The notes: generated from the letters alone by a model not told the origin. Shown: positions 24,164 to 32,901, counted from the first letter of the stretch. The stretch: 45,028 nt of DNA from an uncultured Muribaculaceae bacterium (GCA_910587545.1 CAJUMI010000009.1:1-45028); one strand, 5' to 3'. Numbers and translations: made by a program.

Positions 24164-25194
24164 AACTGTCGATTATCGGTTTGCGAATAAAAATCGCATA
24201 TTAGTCTGTTGATTTTTTCGTTTTCAATTAAAAAGCCGTCGTGGGCGAAATCCGAGTCGATTTCCTTATATTCGGCGCCCGGTATCATCGCGGCCATTTC
24301 GCGGTGGTAAGACGGGGGGAAGAGTATGTCTGAGCTGATCGCCACAATCAGGCATCGGGCTGTGATACGAGCGAGAGCTTCGGATGCGGAGCCGCGGCCT
24401 CTCGCGATATCATGGGAGTCGGCCGATCTGCACATCTTCACATAGCTGTAGGCGTCAAATCTGTCGCAGAGTTTCTTACCCTGGTATGCCTGATAACTGT
24501 GGGCGCGTCGCTCAAAGAGTCCGCGTCTGGAGTCGGGATCGTTCTGAGTGGCGTCGAAGGCGGCTTGCCCTCTGTAGCTGAGCAATCCGATTGCGCGGGC
24601 CGCGGCAAGGCCGCGTGCTCCCGCCTCGCGGGATCTTTCGCCGTATGTCATGTCGGCTTCGATCGCCATGACCATCGACTTGTTGATTGCCGCCAGCCAG
24701 GGATGGCAACGGTAGTCGGTGGCGATAAGTACGGCCTTGCGTGCGAAGCCCGGATCAGAAACAAGCCATTCTACAGCCTGAAAGCCGCCGAGCGACGAGC
24801 CTATGACGGTGTCGATGCGATTGATGCCGAGATGGCGGGCCAGTAGACGATGACATGCAACCATGTCGCGCACGGTGACGTCGGGAAAATCTCCGAAGTA
24901 AGGCTCGCCACTAAGCGGGTTTTCGGAGATCGGGCCTGTAGAGCCATAACATGAGCCGATCACGTTGGCACATACGATAAAGTGGTCTTCGGGGTCGAGG
25001 AATCGGCCTTTTTCGACTGTGTGAGGCCACCAGTCGGCGACATCGGAGTCTGCCGTTAGGGCATGCATCACCCATACGACATTGTCACGGCTTTCGTTCA
25101 TTCTGCCGAAAGTGTTGTATGCTACAGTTATTTCCGGCAGGATTGCGCCACATTCGAGAGTGACAGGTTCTTTATGGTGGTAATATTGTCTCAT
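24160..25194 (-). CDS. metX: Homoserine O-acetyltransferase (alpha/beta hydrolase fold)
   Basis: MetX acetylates homoserine with acetyl-CoA, opening the direct sulfhydrylation route to methionine. From the ATG at 25194 the protein has 344 residues: substrate-entry region YGSTGPISENPLSGEPYFGDFP (83-104, split by the family glycine turn), the nucleophile elbow G132-S-S134-L-GG, an Asp in SDILFPPSYH near 297, and the catalytic His in AHDGFLIENEKI near 325. A much longer open frame upstream overlaps the neighbouring gene and is not part of the family. Stop-start overlaps of four bases on both sides couple it to the thioredoxin-like gene and to hom. O-succinyl specificity cannot be fully excluded by eye. 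Confidence 0.92.
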   Translation of the reverse strand: MRQYYHHKEPVTLECGAILPEITVAYNTFGRMNESRDNVVWVMHALTADSDVADWWPHTVEKGRFLDPEDHFIVCANVIGSCYGSTGPISENPLSGEPYFGDFPDVTVRDMVACHRLLARHLGINRIDTVIGSSLGGFQAVEWLVSDPGFARKAVLIATDYRCHPWLAAINKSMVMAIEADMTYGERSREAGARGLAAARAIGLLSYRGQAAFDATQNDPDSRRGLFERRAHSYQAYQGKKLCDRFDAYSYVKMCRSADSHDIARGRGSASEALARITARCLIVAISSDILFPPSYHREMAAMIPGAEYKEIDSDFAHDGFLIENEKINRLICDFYSQTDNRQL

Positions 25195-25715
25195 TTCGGA
25201 GTAGTGATGTCGATTATTGTTTTTGCGAGATCTCCGGTGGCTGGCATGTTCTCCGGGCCATAGTGTGCGGTGATGACACGGTTCGCGGAGATGTAGACTC
25301 TCGGTATTCCCTCTGAGGCGAAAAGGTTGTAGGTCGTCCTGTCGTCGTGGGCGGAGTAAGGCATGCTCAATCCGTTGGCCTGCCAGAATGCCTCGACGTC
25401 GTCCTTGCTTTGCTCGCGGGCAATCGCCAGCCATTCGGCGCGGTCGCGGGTGCACTCGAATGCTGTCTGAAGCCGGGGCAGTTCCGTCCTGCAGTCCTGA
25501 CAGTCGGTATTGAAGAAAACTATGACGGCGCATCTTCCGGCGAGGTCTGCATCAGTTACGGTCGTGCCGTCGGAGAGAGTTGTACTGAACTTCGGCAGTG
25601 GATCTCCCACTGACAATGAGGTGTGGACATTGGGTCCGCTATCGGTGATACACGATGTTGCACCTATGGCGAAAACCGATATGACAGTCGTGATTATGGT
25701 GTTGATCCCGGTCAT
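25191..25715 (-). CDS. TlpA-like thiol-disulfide lipoprotein
   Basis: A 174-residue exported protein with a lipoprotein signal (hydrophobic 4-18, lipobox ATSC with Cys22) and a thioredoxin-like domain holding the redox pair C72-Q-D-C75 in FFNTDCQDCRTELP. A cis-Pro region (GIPRVYI) near 140 completes the fold. It probably acts in the periplasm as a thiol reductase or oxidant. The ATG at 25715 gives the proper signal peptide, while the longer frame puts 18 extra polar residues before it. It is the first gene of the metX-hom operon, linked by a four-base overlap, an unusual partner for methionine genes. Confidence 0.85.
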   Translation of the reverse strand: MTGINTIITTVISVFAIGATSCITDSGPNVHTSLSVGDPLPKFSTTLSDGTTVTDADLAGRCAVIVFFNTDCQDCRTELPRLQTAFECTRDRAEWLAIAREQSKDDVEAFWQANGLSMPYSAHDDRTTYNLFASEGIPRVYISANRVITAHYGPENMPATGDLAKTIIDITTPK

Positions 25716-25766
25716 CTGATGCGTGTCATAAACCTGAAATATATTGTTTGAGGGTGGTTTGAACTG

Positions 25767-25774
25767 CAAATATA
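25767..25774 (-). promoter_or_regulatory. Promoter -7 box of the tlpA-like/metX/hom operon
   Basis: TATATTTG on the minus strand fits TAnnTTTG exactly, 52 bases upstream of the ATG at 25715. No TTG at the -33 distance. The gap to the divergent hflX gene is only 159 bases and shows no SAM riboswitch-like structure. Confidence 0.5.
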
Positions 25775-25818
25775 AGCCTTTTTTTTACTTTTATCAGAGA
25801 TTTCTCGGAATTATGCTG

Positions 25819-25826
25819 TAATTTTG
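25819..25826 (+). promoter_or_regulatory. Promoter -7 box of hflX
   Basis: TAATTTTG on the plus strand fits TAnnTTTG exactly, 49 bases before the hflX ATG (25875). It overlaps the beginning of a longer open frame starting with TTG at 25824, which argues that this TTG is not the start. Confidence 0.5.
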
Positions 25827-25874
25827 TTGTCCCTGCTGTTTATAAGGCGGAATAACATAAGGAAAAAACTCTTA

Positions 25875-27095
25875 ATGAAAGAACAAGTCATATCAAACCC
25901 CATAAATGAGAAAGCCGTTCTGGTCGGACTTATTACTCCACGTCAGAGCGAACTGAAGGCTAACGAATATCTTGCGGAACTTGCTTTTCTGGCTGATACG
26001 GCCGGGGCGGAGACCGTGCGCACGTTTCTGCAGCGCCTCGATTATCCTAATCCCAGAACATTTGTGGGTAAAGGCAAGCTCGATGAAATAAAGACATATG
26101 TCGACGATAATGATGTTGCGATGGTGATATTCGATGATGACCTGACAGTGAAGCAGGTTGCCAACATCGAGCGTGAACTCGGCGTCAAGGTGCTCGACCG
26201 CACAAGCCTCATCCTTGATATATTTGCCAAAAGAGCCCAGACCGCCAATGCCCGAACTCAGGTTGAACTGGCGCAGTATCAGTATCTCCTTCCGCGACTT
26301 ACGAGGATGTGGACTCACCTCGAGCGCCAGCGCGGCGGTATCGGCATGAGAGGCCCGGGCGAGACTCAGATAGAGACCGACCGTCGTATAATACTCGATA
26401 AGATCTCGCGTCTCAAGGCCGAACTTGTCGCAATCGACAGGCAGAAATCGATGCAGCGCAAGAACCGCGGCAAGCTCACCCGTGTGGCTCTCGTAGGCTA
26501 TACTAACGTCGGCAAGTCGACGCTTATGAACTTGCTCAGCAAAAGCGAAGTCTTTGCCGAAAATAAACTCTTTGCCACCCTCGACACCACGGTGAGAAAA
26601 GTCATCATCGACAATCTGCCCTTTCTGCTGACTGATACCGTGGGGTTTATCAGAAAGTTGCCGACTCATCTGGTAGATTCGTTCAAGTCGACACTCGACG
26701 AGGTGCGTGATGCCGATCTGCTGGTACACGTTGTCGATATATCCCACCCCAATTTCGAAGAGCAGATCGAGGTCGTCGACAAAACCCTGCGCGAGGTCTG
26801 CGACGGAGCAGACAAGCCGATGATACTCGCGTTCAACAAAATCGATGCCTTTACTTATAAGCCTAAAGATGAGGATGATCTGACTCCCCGAACACGTGAA
26901 AATGTCTCGCTTGACGAACTTAAGACTTCGTGGATGGCGAGGGTGAACGACAATTGCGTCTTTATATCGGCACGGAAGGGTATAAACATCGACGAACTGA
27001 AGCAGAAAATCTATGAGAAAGCCCGCGAGATTCATATCGCCCGTTTCCCATACAATGATTTTCTGTATCAGAAATATGATGAAGATGTTGATTGA
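25875..27095 (+). CDS. hflX: Ribosome-associated GTPase HflX
   Basis: HflX is a GTPase that splits stalled ribosomes under stress. The 406-residue protein has the N-terminal HflX domain (VLVGLITP, then RLDYPNPRTFVGKGKLDEIK), a glycine-rich helical linker (QRGGIGMRGPGETQIETDRR, about 166-185), and the G domain with P-loop GYTNVGKSTLMN (near 215), G3 DTVGFIRKLP, and G4 NKID. The conserved TP/HLVDSFKSTLDEV stretch follows G3. The family usually runs from about 370 to 430 residues, so this is full length. I used the ATG at 25875 because the upstream TTG lies within the promoter. Confidence 0.96.
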   Translation: MKEQVISNPINEKAVLVGLITPRQSELKANEYLAELAFLADTAGAETVRTFLQRLDYPNPRTFVGKGKLDEIKTYVDDNDVAMVIFDDDLTVKQVANIERELGVKVLDRTSLILDIFAKRAQTANARTQVELAQYQYLLPRLTRMWTHLERQRGGIGMRGPGETQIETDRRIILDKISRLKAELVAIDRQKSMQRKNRGKLTRVALVGYTNVGKSTLMNLLSKSEVFAENKLFATLDTTVRKVIIDNLPFLLTDTVGFIRKLPTHLVDSFKSTLDEVRDADLLVHVVDISHPNFEEQIEVVDKTLREVCDGADKPMILAFNKIDAFTYKPKDEDDLTPRTRENVSLDELKTSWMARVNDNCVFISARKGINIDELKQKIYEKAREIHIARFPYNDFLYQKYDEDVD

Positions 27096-27170
27096 CGGTG
27101 TGTTACTGTCTATTTATTAAAAATATAGTTGTTCTGGCGTCTTAAAATTAAAAAAATTGCAAAACGCTGC

Positions 27171-27200
27171 TTGCGGTTAAGGAAAATATATCTATATTTG
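27171..27200 (+). promoter_or_regulatory. Strong Bacteroidetes promoter of the exported oxidoreductase operon
   Basis: TTG (27171-27173), a 19-base spacer and TATATTTG (27193-27200) match the consensus perfectly. The expected leader is about 85 bases to the ATG at 27290. No other gene lies in the 194-base gap after hflX. Confidence 0.7.
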
Positions 27201-27289
27201 TAAACTGAAATATTACGTGTTTCGGATCTTAGAACGGACGCGATGATTTTGTATTATCATTTTAAACAAATATAGTAAATTTTTACCCC

Positions 27290-29167
27290 ATGAAAAAAAT
27301 CCCGTTAGCGTTTGCTTCTGTCGCACTCCTCGCATCAGCCGCATCAGCGGCTCTCCCTGAGTCTGTCGACCTTCTGGTTGTCGGCGGTGGCGCGAGTGGT
27401 GTTACTGCAGGCGTTCAGGCTGCCCGTATGGGTACTAACACTCTGATTATCGAAGAACAACCTTGGCTCGGCGGCATGCTGACTTCAGCCGGCGTCACGG
27501 CTACCGATGGCAATTACAACATGCAGGGCGGACTCTGGGGCGAATTCCTGAGAAATCTCGCCGATCAGTACGGCGGTTTCGAGGCGCTTCATACCGGTTG
27601 GGTCAGTCGTGTGCTTTTCGAGCCCCATGTAGGTGAGCGCGTGTTCCGCAACATGGTTTTGGAAGAGATGGAGAATCTCCAGGCCGAGAACAATGTCATA
27701 CTCATTGCTGTAGGCCGAGACCACGGACGCTGGATCGCCACTGTGCGTGACGCTGACGGCAAACTTAAAAACATCGAGGCTCGTATGCTGATCGATGCGA
27801 CCGAACTCGGAGATGTCGCCAAGATGGCAGGTGTGAAATACGATGTGGGCATGGAATCCCGCAATGATACCCACGAAGACATCGCGCCCGAATATGCCAA
27901 CAATATCATCCAGGATTTGACATGGGTCGCAACGCTTAAGGATTTTGGCAAGGATGTGACTATCCCCCGCCCGGCATCTTATAACCGCGAGGACTATGTC
28001 TGCTGTTCGTTCAACGATCTATGCACCGAACCTAAGGAACCAGCCCGTATGCGTGTGCCCGCCGAGATGATCACTTATGGCAAGCTCCCCAATAACAAAT
28101 ATATGATCAACTGGCCTGTGTCGGGCAATGATTACTATACCAACGTCATCGATCTCGACCGTGAGGCCCGCGAGGCTGAGTTTGCCAAAGCCCGCGAGTT
28201 CACTCTCGGATTTGTCTACTTCCTGCAGACCGAACTCGGTTTCAACAACCTCGGTCTCGCCGATGACGAATATCCCACCGAGGATCGTCTGGCGCTCATT
28301 CCTTATCACCGCGAAAGCCGCCGCATCCACGGCCTCGTGCGCTATGACCTCAACGACATGACCGATCCTTATGACCAGCCCGACGCTCTTTACCGCACAG
28401 GCATTGCTGTCGGTGACTACCCGGTCGATCACCATCATGCCCGTTACAAAGGCTCGGACTCACTGCCCGATCTCCACTTCCATGCAGTGCCTTCGTTCAA
28501 TCTGCCACTGGGTACATTGATCCCTCAGGATGTCGACGATCTAATTGTTGCCGAGAAATCTATCTCGGTCTCAAATATCGTCAACGGTGCGACCCGTCTT
28601 CAGCCGGTTGTCCTTCAGATCGGCCAGGCAGCGGGAGCCCTCGCGTCTCTGGCTCTTGCTCAGGGAAAAGAAGTCAAGGATGTCAAAGTGCGCGACGTTC
28701 AGCGTGTGATCCTCGACGCTGGCGGATATATACTGCCTTATCTTGATGTCAACAACGACCACCCGCTGTTCCGTCCGCTACAGCGTATCGGCGCCACCGG
28801 CTTGCTTCACTCTACAAGCAAACGCGTCGACTGGACAAACCAGACATGGCTCAACATAGACAACCCTCTTCTTGCATCCGATCTCGTAAGGCTGTATGAG
28901 TTCTACAATATGGTTTCCCCTTATGAAGGCGATGCCGAGATGACTGTTGCCGACGCTCTGTCAGCCGTAAAGGCCATAGCGGAAGTTCAGGGCTACAACG
29001 TAAAGAAACTCGACTCTACGGTCCGTCAGCTCTGGAAAAAATATGACTTCGGCAAATTCAACCGTAAGGCTAAAATCAACCGCGCCCAGTATGCCGCTAT
29101 CGTCGATGAGGTGCTTGATCCGTTTGACACCCGTGACGTGACGATCACCGGCATGTTCGAAAACTGA
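27290..29167 (+). CDS. Exported FAD-dependent oxidoreductase
   Basis: A 625-residue protein with a Sec signal peptide (1-20, SAASA then ALPES). A FAD-binding Rossmann fold follows: VDLLVVGGGASGVTAGVQAA near 26-45 and NTLIIEEQPWLGGMLTSAG near 50-68, as in the FAD_oxidored family (PF12831). The region PLGTLIPQDVDDLIVAEKSIS and NGATRLQPVVLQIGQAAGALA (about 400-450) is the second flavin-binding part. The C-terminal 150 residues are a helical domain of unknown role. Such proteins often sit in carbohydrate loci, but their substrate is not established. It leads a four-gene operon (gaps 48, 31 and 8 bases) of exported proteins including a predicted glycosidase, so oxidation of a sugar or glycoside is plausible. 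Export without a Tat motif implies that FAD is loaded outside the cytoplasm. Confidence 0.85.
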   Translation: MKKIPLAFASVALLASAASAALPESVDLLVVGGGASGVTAGVQAARMGTNTLIIEEQPWLGGMLTSAGVTATDGNYNMQGGLWGEFLRNLADQYGGFEALHTGWVSRVLFEPHVGERVFRNMVLEEMENLQAENNVILIAVGRDHGRWIATVRDADGKLKNIEARMLIDATELGDVAKMAGVKYDVGMESRNDTHEDIAPEYANNIIQDLTWVATLKDFGKDVTIPRPASYNREDYVCCSFNDLCTEPKEPARMRVPAEMITYGKLPNNKYMINWPVSGNDYYTNVIDLDREAREAEFAKAREFTLGFVYFLQTELGFNNLGLADDEYPTEDRLALIPYHRESRRIHGLVRYDLNDMTDPYDQPDALYRTGIAVGDYPVDHHHARYKGSDSLPDLHFHAVPSFNLPLGTLIPQDVDDLIVAEKSISVSNIVNGATRLQPVVLQIGQAAGALASLALAQGKEVKDVKVRDVQRVILDAGGYILPYLDVNNDHPLFRPLQRIGATGLLHSTSKRVDWTNQTWLNIDNPLLASDLVRLYEFYNMVSPYEGDAEMTVADALSAVKAIAEVQGYNVKKLDSTVRQLWKKYDFGKFNRKAKINRAQYAAIVDEVLDPFDTRDVTITGMFEN

Positions 29168-29215
29168 TGGGAAATATTCTTTCGAATTAATCATTATACA
29201 CATTTAATATATTAT

Positions 29216-30349
29216 ATGGAAAACCGTCGTGACTTCCTCAAAAAAGTAGCAGCTGGAGCTGCGGCTGCCGTCGCAGCCCCGGCAATACTCTCAAGCTGCC
29301 AGAAAACCAATGCTCAGGTCATTCAGACACGCAACAATCCCTCTCTTACGGCTACCGATCTGACCGGCGAGCATGCCGAGCTTCTGATCAAGGAAAAAGG
29401 TCTGCCGATTACAGGAACATTCCTTGACGAGATCTCCCATGATATACCTCACCAGAACTGGGGGGAAGCAGAGTGGGACAAGGATTTCCAGAATATGAAG
29501 GCCTTTGGTATCGACACTGTCATCACTTGCCGCTGCGGCTACCGTAAGTTTGTGACTTATCCGTCGGAATATTTGCTGGGCAAAGGCTGTTACATGCCAT
29601 CGACAGACCTGCTCGACATGTTCCTGCGTCTGGCTGACAAATACGGCATGAAATATTACCACGGTCTCTATGATTCGGGTAAATATTGGGATACGGGCGA
29701 TATGACCTGGGAAGTCGAGGACAACAAATATGTCATAGATGAAGTCTGGGAAAACTACGGATCCAAACACCCGTCGTTCAGCGGATGGTATATCACAGGC
29801 GAGATTAGCCGCGCGACCAAGGGTGCCATTGATTCGTTCCGTCAGATGGCCAAGCAGTGTAAGGATGTGTCTGGTAATATGCCGACATTTATCGCTCCGT
29901 GGATCGACGGCAAGAAAGCCGTGGCCGCCGCGGGTGCCGCTCTTACCAAGGAAAACGGCGTTTCGGTCGAGCAGCATGAAAAGGAGTGGAATGAAATCTT
30001 CGACGGCATCCATGATGTGGTCGACGCATGCGCCTTCCAGGACGGACATATCGACTATGACGAACTCGACGCATTCTTCTCTGTCAACAAGAAACTTGCC
30101 GACCGTTATGGCATGGAATGCTGGACCAACGCCGAGTCGTTTGACCGCGACATGCCGATCAAGTTCTTCCCGATCAAGTTTGACAAACTGCGCATGAAGC
30201 TTGAAGCAGCAAAGCGTCAGGGCTATACCAAGGCGCTCACTTTCGAATTCAGTCACTTCCTGAGCCCGCAGTCGGCATATCTTCAGGCCGGACACCTTAA
30301 CGATCGTTATTGCGAATATTTCGGGATCGATCGTCCTAAATTTGTTTAA
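29216..30349 (+). CDS. Tat-exported DUF4434 lipoprotein, paralogue 1
   Basis: A 377-residue protein with a twin-arginine signal (NRRDFLKK, 3-10), an Ala-rich hydrophobic stretch and a lipobox LSSC (Cys28). It should cross the membrane folded and become lipid-anchored. The rest fits DUF4434, a TIM-barrel family related to glycosidases whose reaction is unknown. It contains FLDEISHDIPHQNWG, then TYPSEYLL, a GLYDSGKYWDTGDM segment, GWYITGEISRATKG and CAFQDGHIDYDELDAFF. The Glu in TGEISR and the late Glu in TNAESFD and FEFSHF are candidate acidic catalytic residues. Mature parts of this and the next gene look about 85% identical by eye, so they arose by recent tandem duplication. Confidence 0.85.
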   Translation: MENRRDFLKKVAAGAAAAVAAPAILSSCQKTNAQVIQTRNNPSLTATDLTGEHAELLIKEKGLPITGTFLDEISHDIPHQNWGEAEWDKDFQNMKAFGIDTVITCRCGYRKFVTYPSEYLLGKGCYMPSTDLLDMFLRLADKYGMKYYHGLYDSGKYWDTGDMTWEVEDNKYVIDEVWENYGSKHPSFSGWYITGEISRATKGAIDSFRQMAKQCKDVSGNMPTFIAPWIDGKKAVAAAGAALTKENGVSVEQHEKEWNEIFDGIHDVVDACAFQDGHIDYDELDAFFSVNKKLADRYGMECWTNAESFDRDMPIKFFPIKFDKLRMKLEAAKRQGYTKALTFEFSHFLSPQSAYLQAGHLNDRYCEYFGIDRPKFV

Positions 30350-30380
30350 TTTAAAATCTTAAAATATAAAAAATTGCATC

Positions 30381-31481
30381 ATGAACAATCGTCGCGATTT
30401 TCTCAAAAAAATGATGGCCGGCACCGCTGCAGCTGTAGCCGCTCCATCTATACTTGCTGCTGAGGCTGCCTCTTCTGCCGCACAGAAAGAAGCCCTTACA
30501 GGTGAAACTGCCGAACTTCTCATCAAGGAGCGCGGTCTTCCCATCACGGGCGCGTTTCTCGATGAAATCTCCCATGACATACCCCATCAGAACTGGGGGC
30601 TTGCCGAATGGGATCAGGACTTCAGAAACATGAAGGCTATCGGCATCGATACAGTGATCATGATCCGTTCGGGCTATCGTAAATTTATTACATACCCCTC
30701 TGAATACCTTCTCAAGAAAGGCTGCTATATGCCTTCGGTCGATCTTCTCGACATGTTCCTTTCTTTGGCAGACAAATACGGCATGAAATTTTACTTCGGT
30801 CTGTATGACTCGGGCAAGTACTGGGATACCCACGATATGAGCTGGGAGGTGGAAGACAACAAATATGTCATCGACGAAGTATGGGAAAAGTATGGCACCA
30901 AGCATCCCAGCTTTCAGGGATGGTATGTCAGCGGTGAGATCAGCCGTGCGACTAAGGGTGCGATAGATTCGTTCCATACTATGGCAAAACAGTGTAAGGA
31001 TGTTTCCGGCGGTCTCCCGACATTCATTTCTCCGTGGATCGACGGCAAGAAGGCTGTCGCCGCGGCAGGCAGCTCTCTGTCAAAGGAAGAAGGCGTTTCG
31101 GTCGAGGCTCACGAACGTGAATGGAATGAGATCTTTGACGGTATCCATGATGTGGTCGATGCATGTGCATTCCAGGACGGACATATCGACTATGACGAAC
31201 TCGATGCCTTCTTTTCAGTTAACAAGAAACTCGCCGACAAGTACGGTATGCAGTGCTGGACCAACGCCGAGTCTTTCGACCGCGACATGCCGATCAAGTT
31301 CTTCCCGATCAAGTTCGACAAACTGCGCATGAAACTCGAAGCCGCACAACGGGCAGGTTATGACAAGGCTATTACATTTGAATTCAGTCATTTCATGAGT
31401 CCGCAGTCTGCTTATCTCCAGGCCGGTCATCTTTATGACCGCTACTGCGAGTATTTTGGCATCACTCCTGATTTTGCCTGA
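30381..31481 (+). CDS. Tat-exported DUF4434 protein, paralogue 2 (no lipobox)
   Basis: A 366-residue tandem copy of the preceding gene, 31 bases behind it. The twin-arginine motif NNRRDFLKK is kept, but after the hydrophobic stretch the sequence is SILAAEAASSAAQ with no Cys, so the mature protein should be soluble in the periplasm. All barrel segments match paralogue 1. Clear changes are near the first strands (MIRSGYRKF against TCRCGYRKF) and in surface residues. Several long DNA stretches are identical between the copies, for example near 30150 and 31285, where the protein reads DRDMPIKFFPIKFDKL. The double copy with different anchoring suggests one reaction done at two places or on two forms of the substrate. 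Confidence 0.85.
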   Translation: MNNRRDFLKKMMAGTAAAVAAPSILAAEAASSAAQKEALTGETAELLIKERGLPITGAFLDEISHDIPHQNWGLAEWDQDFRNMKAIGIDTVIMIRSGYRKFITYPSEYLLKKGCYMPSVDLLDMFLSLADKYGMKFYFGLYDSGKYWDTHDMSWEVEDNKYVIDEVWEKYGTKHPSFQGWYVSGEISRATKGAIDSFHTMAKQCKDVSGGLPTFISPWIDGKKAVAAAGSSLSKEEGVSVEAHEREWNEIFDGIHDVVDACAFQDGHIDYDELDAFFSVNKKLADKYGMQCWTNAESFDRDMPIKFFPIKFDKLRMKLEAAQRAGYDKAITFEFSHFMSPQSAYLQAGHLYDRYCEYFGITPDFA

Positions 31482-31489
31482 TAGTGCGC

Positions 31490-32833
31490 ATGAAACGTTT
31501 TTGTTTGCTTTTGGCGCTGGTAGCATCGCTTGCTCTGTCAGGCGGTGCTGCGCCGCGCAAAGCTGTGCCGGTCAGCGAGCGTCCTAAACTCATGTGGGTT
31601 GATCTGTCGGCCAACTGGAAAACATTCAGTTCCCCCGATTCTATCGACTATTACGTGCGCAAATGCAAGGATGCGGGCTTCAATACTCTCGTTGTCGATG
31701 TCAAAGGCACCGGTAGCGGCGTGGCGTATCCGAGCGAAGTTGCCCCCGTCCTTAAGGAGTGGAAAGGAGTCAGACGCCCCGATGACTATGATTTCCTTTC
31801 CCGCTTTATCGAGCAGGCTCACAATAACGGCATGAAGGTCTACGCCTCGTTCAATATTTTCTGCGAGGGGCATGGCATATTTCATAAGGGCATCGTGTAT
31901 GATACCCGCAAGGAATGGCAGTCAGTGAATTATGTTCCCGGCAAGGGCATCATCCCTTCGTCTGAGATAGAGGGCAAGGCTACGGTGTTTGTCAATCCGG
32001 CGCTCCCCGAGGTGCAGGATTACGAACGCTCCATTCTTGTCGAATGTGCGACAAAATATCCGGTTGACGGCATAATGGTCGACCGTACCCGATATGATAA
32101 TATCCAGTCTGACTTTTCGGATTTTTCGCGCAAGCAATTTGAAAAGTATATCGGGAAGAAAGTTCGTCATTGGCCCGCCGATATCTATGAATGGGTTTCC
32201 AACGACAAAGGATCCTATGACTTGAAAGAAGGTAAATATTTCAAGCAATGGATCGAGTGGCGTGCAAGTGTGATCCACAACTTCTTTGCTTCTACACGCA
32301 AGGCTCTGAAGGAAGCGCGCCTAGATGTGCGGTTTGCCGCTTATACCGGTGCATGGTATCCGTCATATTATGAGGTAGGTGCCAACTGGGCATCCAAGGA
32401 TTACGATCCTTCGGTTGATTTTGACTGGGCTACACCCCGCTACCGTGAGTATGCCTACGGCGATTTGCTCGACCTGTACACCAACGGTAACTATTACAAG
32501 AACGTCACCCTCGAGGAGTACCGCCGCTCAAACGGCACATATCTCAACGAGACCGATTCCCGCCTTTCAACAGGCGAGCATCTTTGTGTCGAGGGCGCCT
32601 GCGAATATTCGAAAGAACTGCTTAAGGACAATGCCTTCTGTGGCGGACTTTACGTCGAGGACTACGGCCGGGACGTAGAGCAATTCAAAAAGGCTGTGAG
32701 AATGAATCTCAGAAAATCCGACGGCCTGATGGTCTTTGATATCGTGCATATCATCAACCGTGACTGGTGGCTGCCCCTCACGGCCGCTATTGCAGCCGAG
32801 GAAGCCCTGATGGAAGCCGCTGAAGCCGAATAA
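31490..32833 (+). CDS. Exported family-10-like glycoside hydrolase (GHL10 type)
   Basis: A 447-residue protein with a Sec signal peptide (about 1-19, no lipobox) and a TIM barrel of the putative glycosidase group GHL10 (PF02638-like). Recognisable strands are PKLMWVDLSANWKTF, AGFNTLVVDVKGTGSGVAYPS, GMKVYASFNIFCEGHG, PVDGIMVDRTRYDNIQSDF and the C-terminal GGLYVEDYGRD. The two-residue longer frame starts with GTG; I use the ATG at 31490, 8 bases after the previous stop. Substrate unknown. As the last gene of the operon it would cut the glycan that the DUF4434 and FAD proteins also act on. A long palindromic terminator follows. Confidence 0.85.
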   Translation: MKRFCLLLALVASLALSGGAAPRKAVPVSERPKLMWVDLSANWKTFSSPDSIDYYVRKCKDAGFNTLVVDVKGTGSGVAYPSEVAPVLKEWKGVRRPDDYDFLSRFIEQAHNNGMKVYASFNIFCEGHGIFHKGIVYDTRKEWQSVNYVPGKGIIPSSEIEGKATVFVNPALPEVQDYERSILVECATKYPVDGIMVDRTRYDNIQSDFSDFSRKQFEKYIGKKVRHWPADIYEWVSNDKGSYDLKEGKYFKQWIEWRASVIHNFFASTRKALKEARLDVRFAAYTGAWYPSYYEVGANWASKDYDPSVDFDWATPRYREYAYGDLLDLYTNGNYYKNVTLEEYRRSNGTYLNETDSRLSTGEHLCVEGACEYSKELLKDNAFCGGLYVEDYGRDVEQFKKAVRMNLRKSDGLMVFDIVHIINRDWWLPLTAAIAAEEALMEAAEAE

Positions 32834-32850
32834 TATATTCGCTCTCTGTC

Positions 32851-32901
32851 TTTATACGATCAGCGCTATGCTTTTTCAAAGCATAGCGCTGATCGTATAA
32901 A
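32851..32901. terminator. Perfect 24-bp palindromic bidirectional terminator
   Basis: Arms 32851-32874 and 32878-32901 are perfect reverse complements around a three-base loop (TTC). The arms begin with TTTATACGATC, so each strand ends the stem in a short T-run. It lies between two convergent genes, 18 bases after one stop codon and 18 before the other, and should terminate both. Confidence 0.8.

Noticed and set aside
24160..25533. N-terminal extension of the metX frame to 25533
   Set aside because: The extra 113 codons overlap the thioredoxin-like gene, show no family resemblance, and the ATG at 25194 gives a typical MetX start with an ATGA overlap.
25716..25874. SAM riboswitch before the metX-hom operon
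   Set aside because: The 159-base gap holds divergent promoters and no set of nested stems that I could find.
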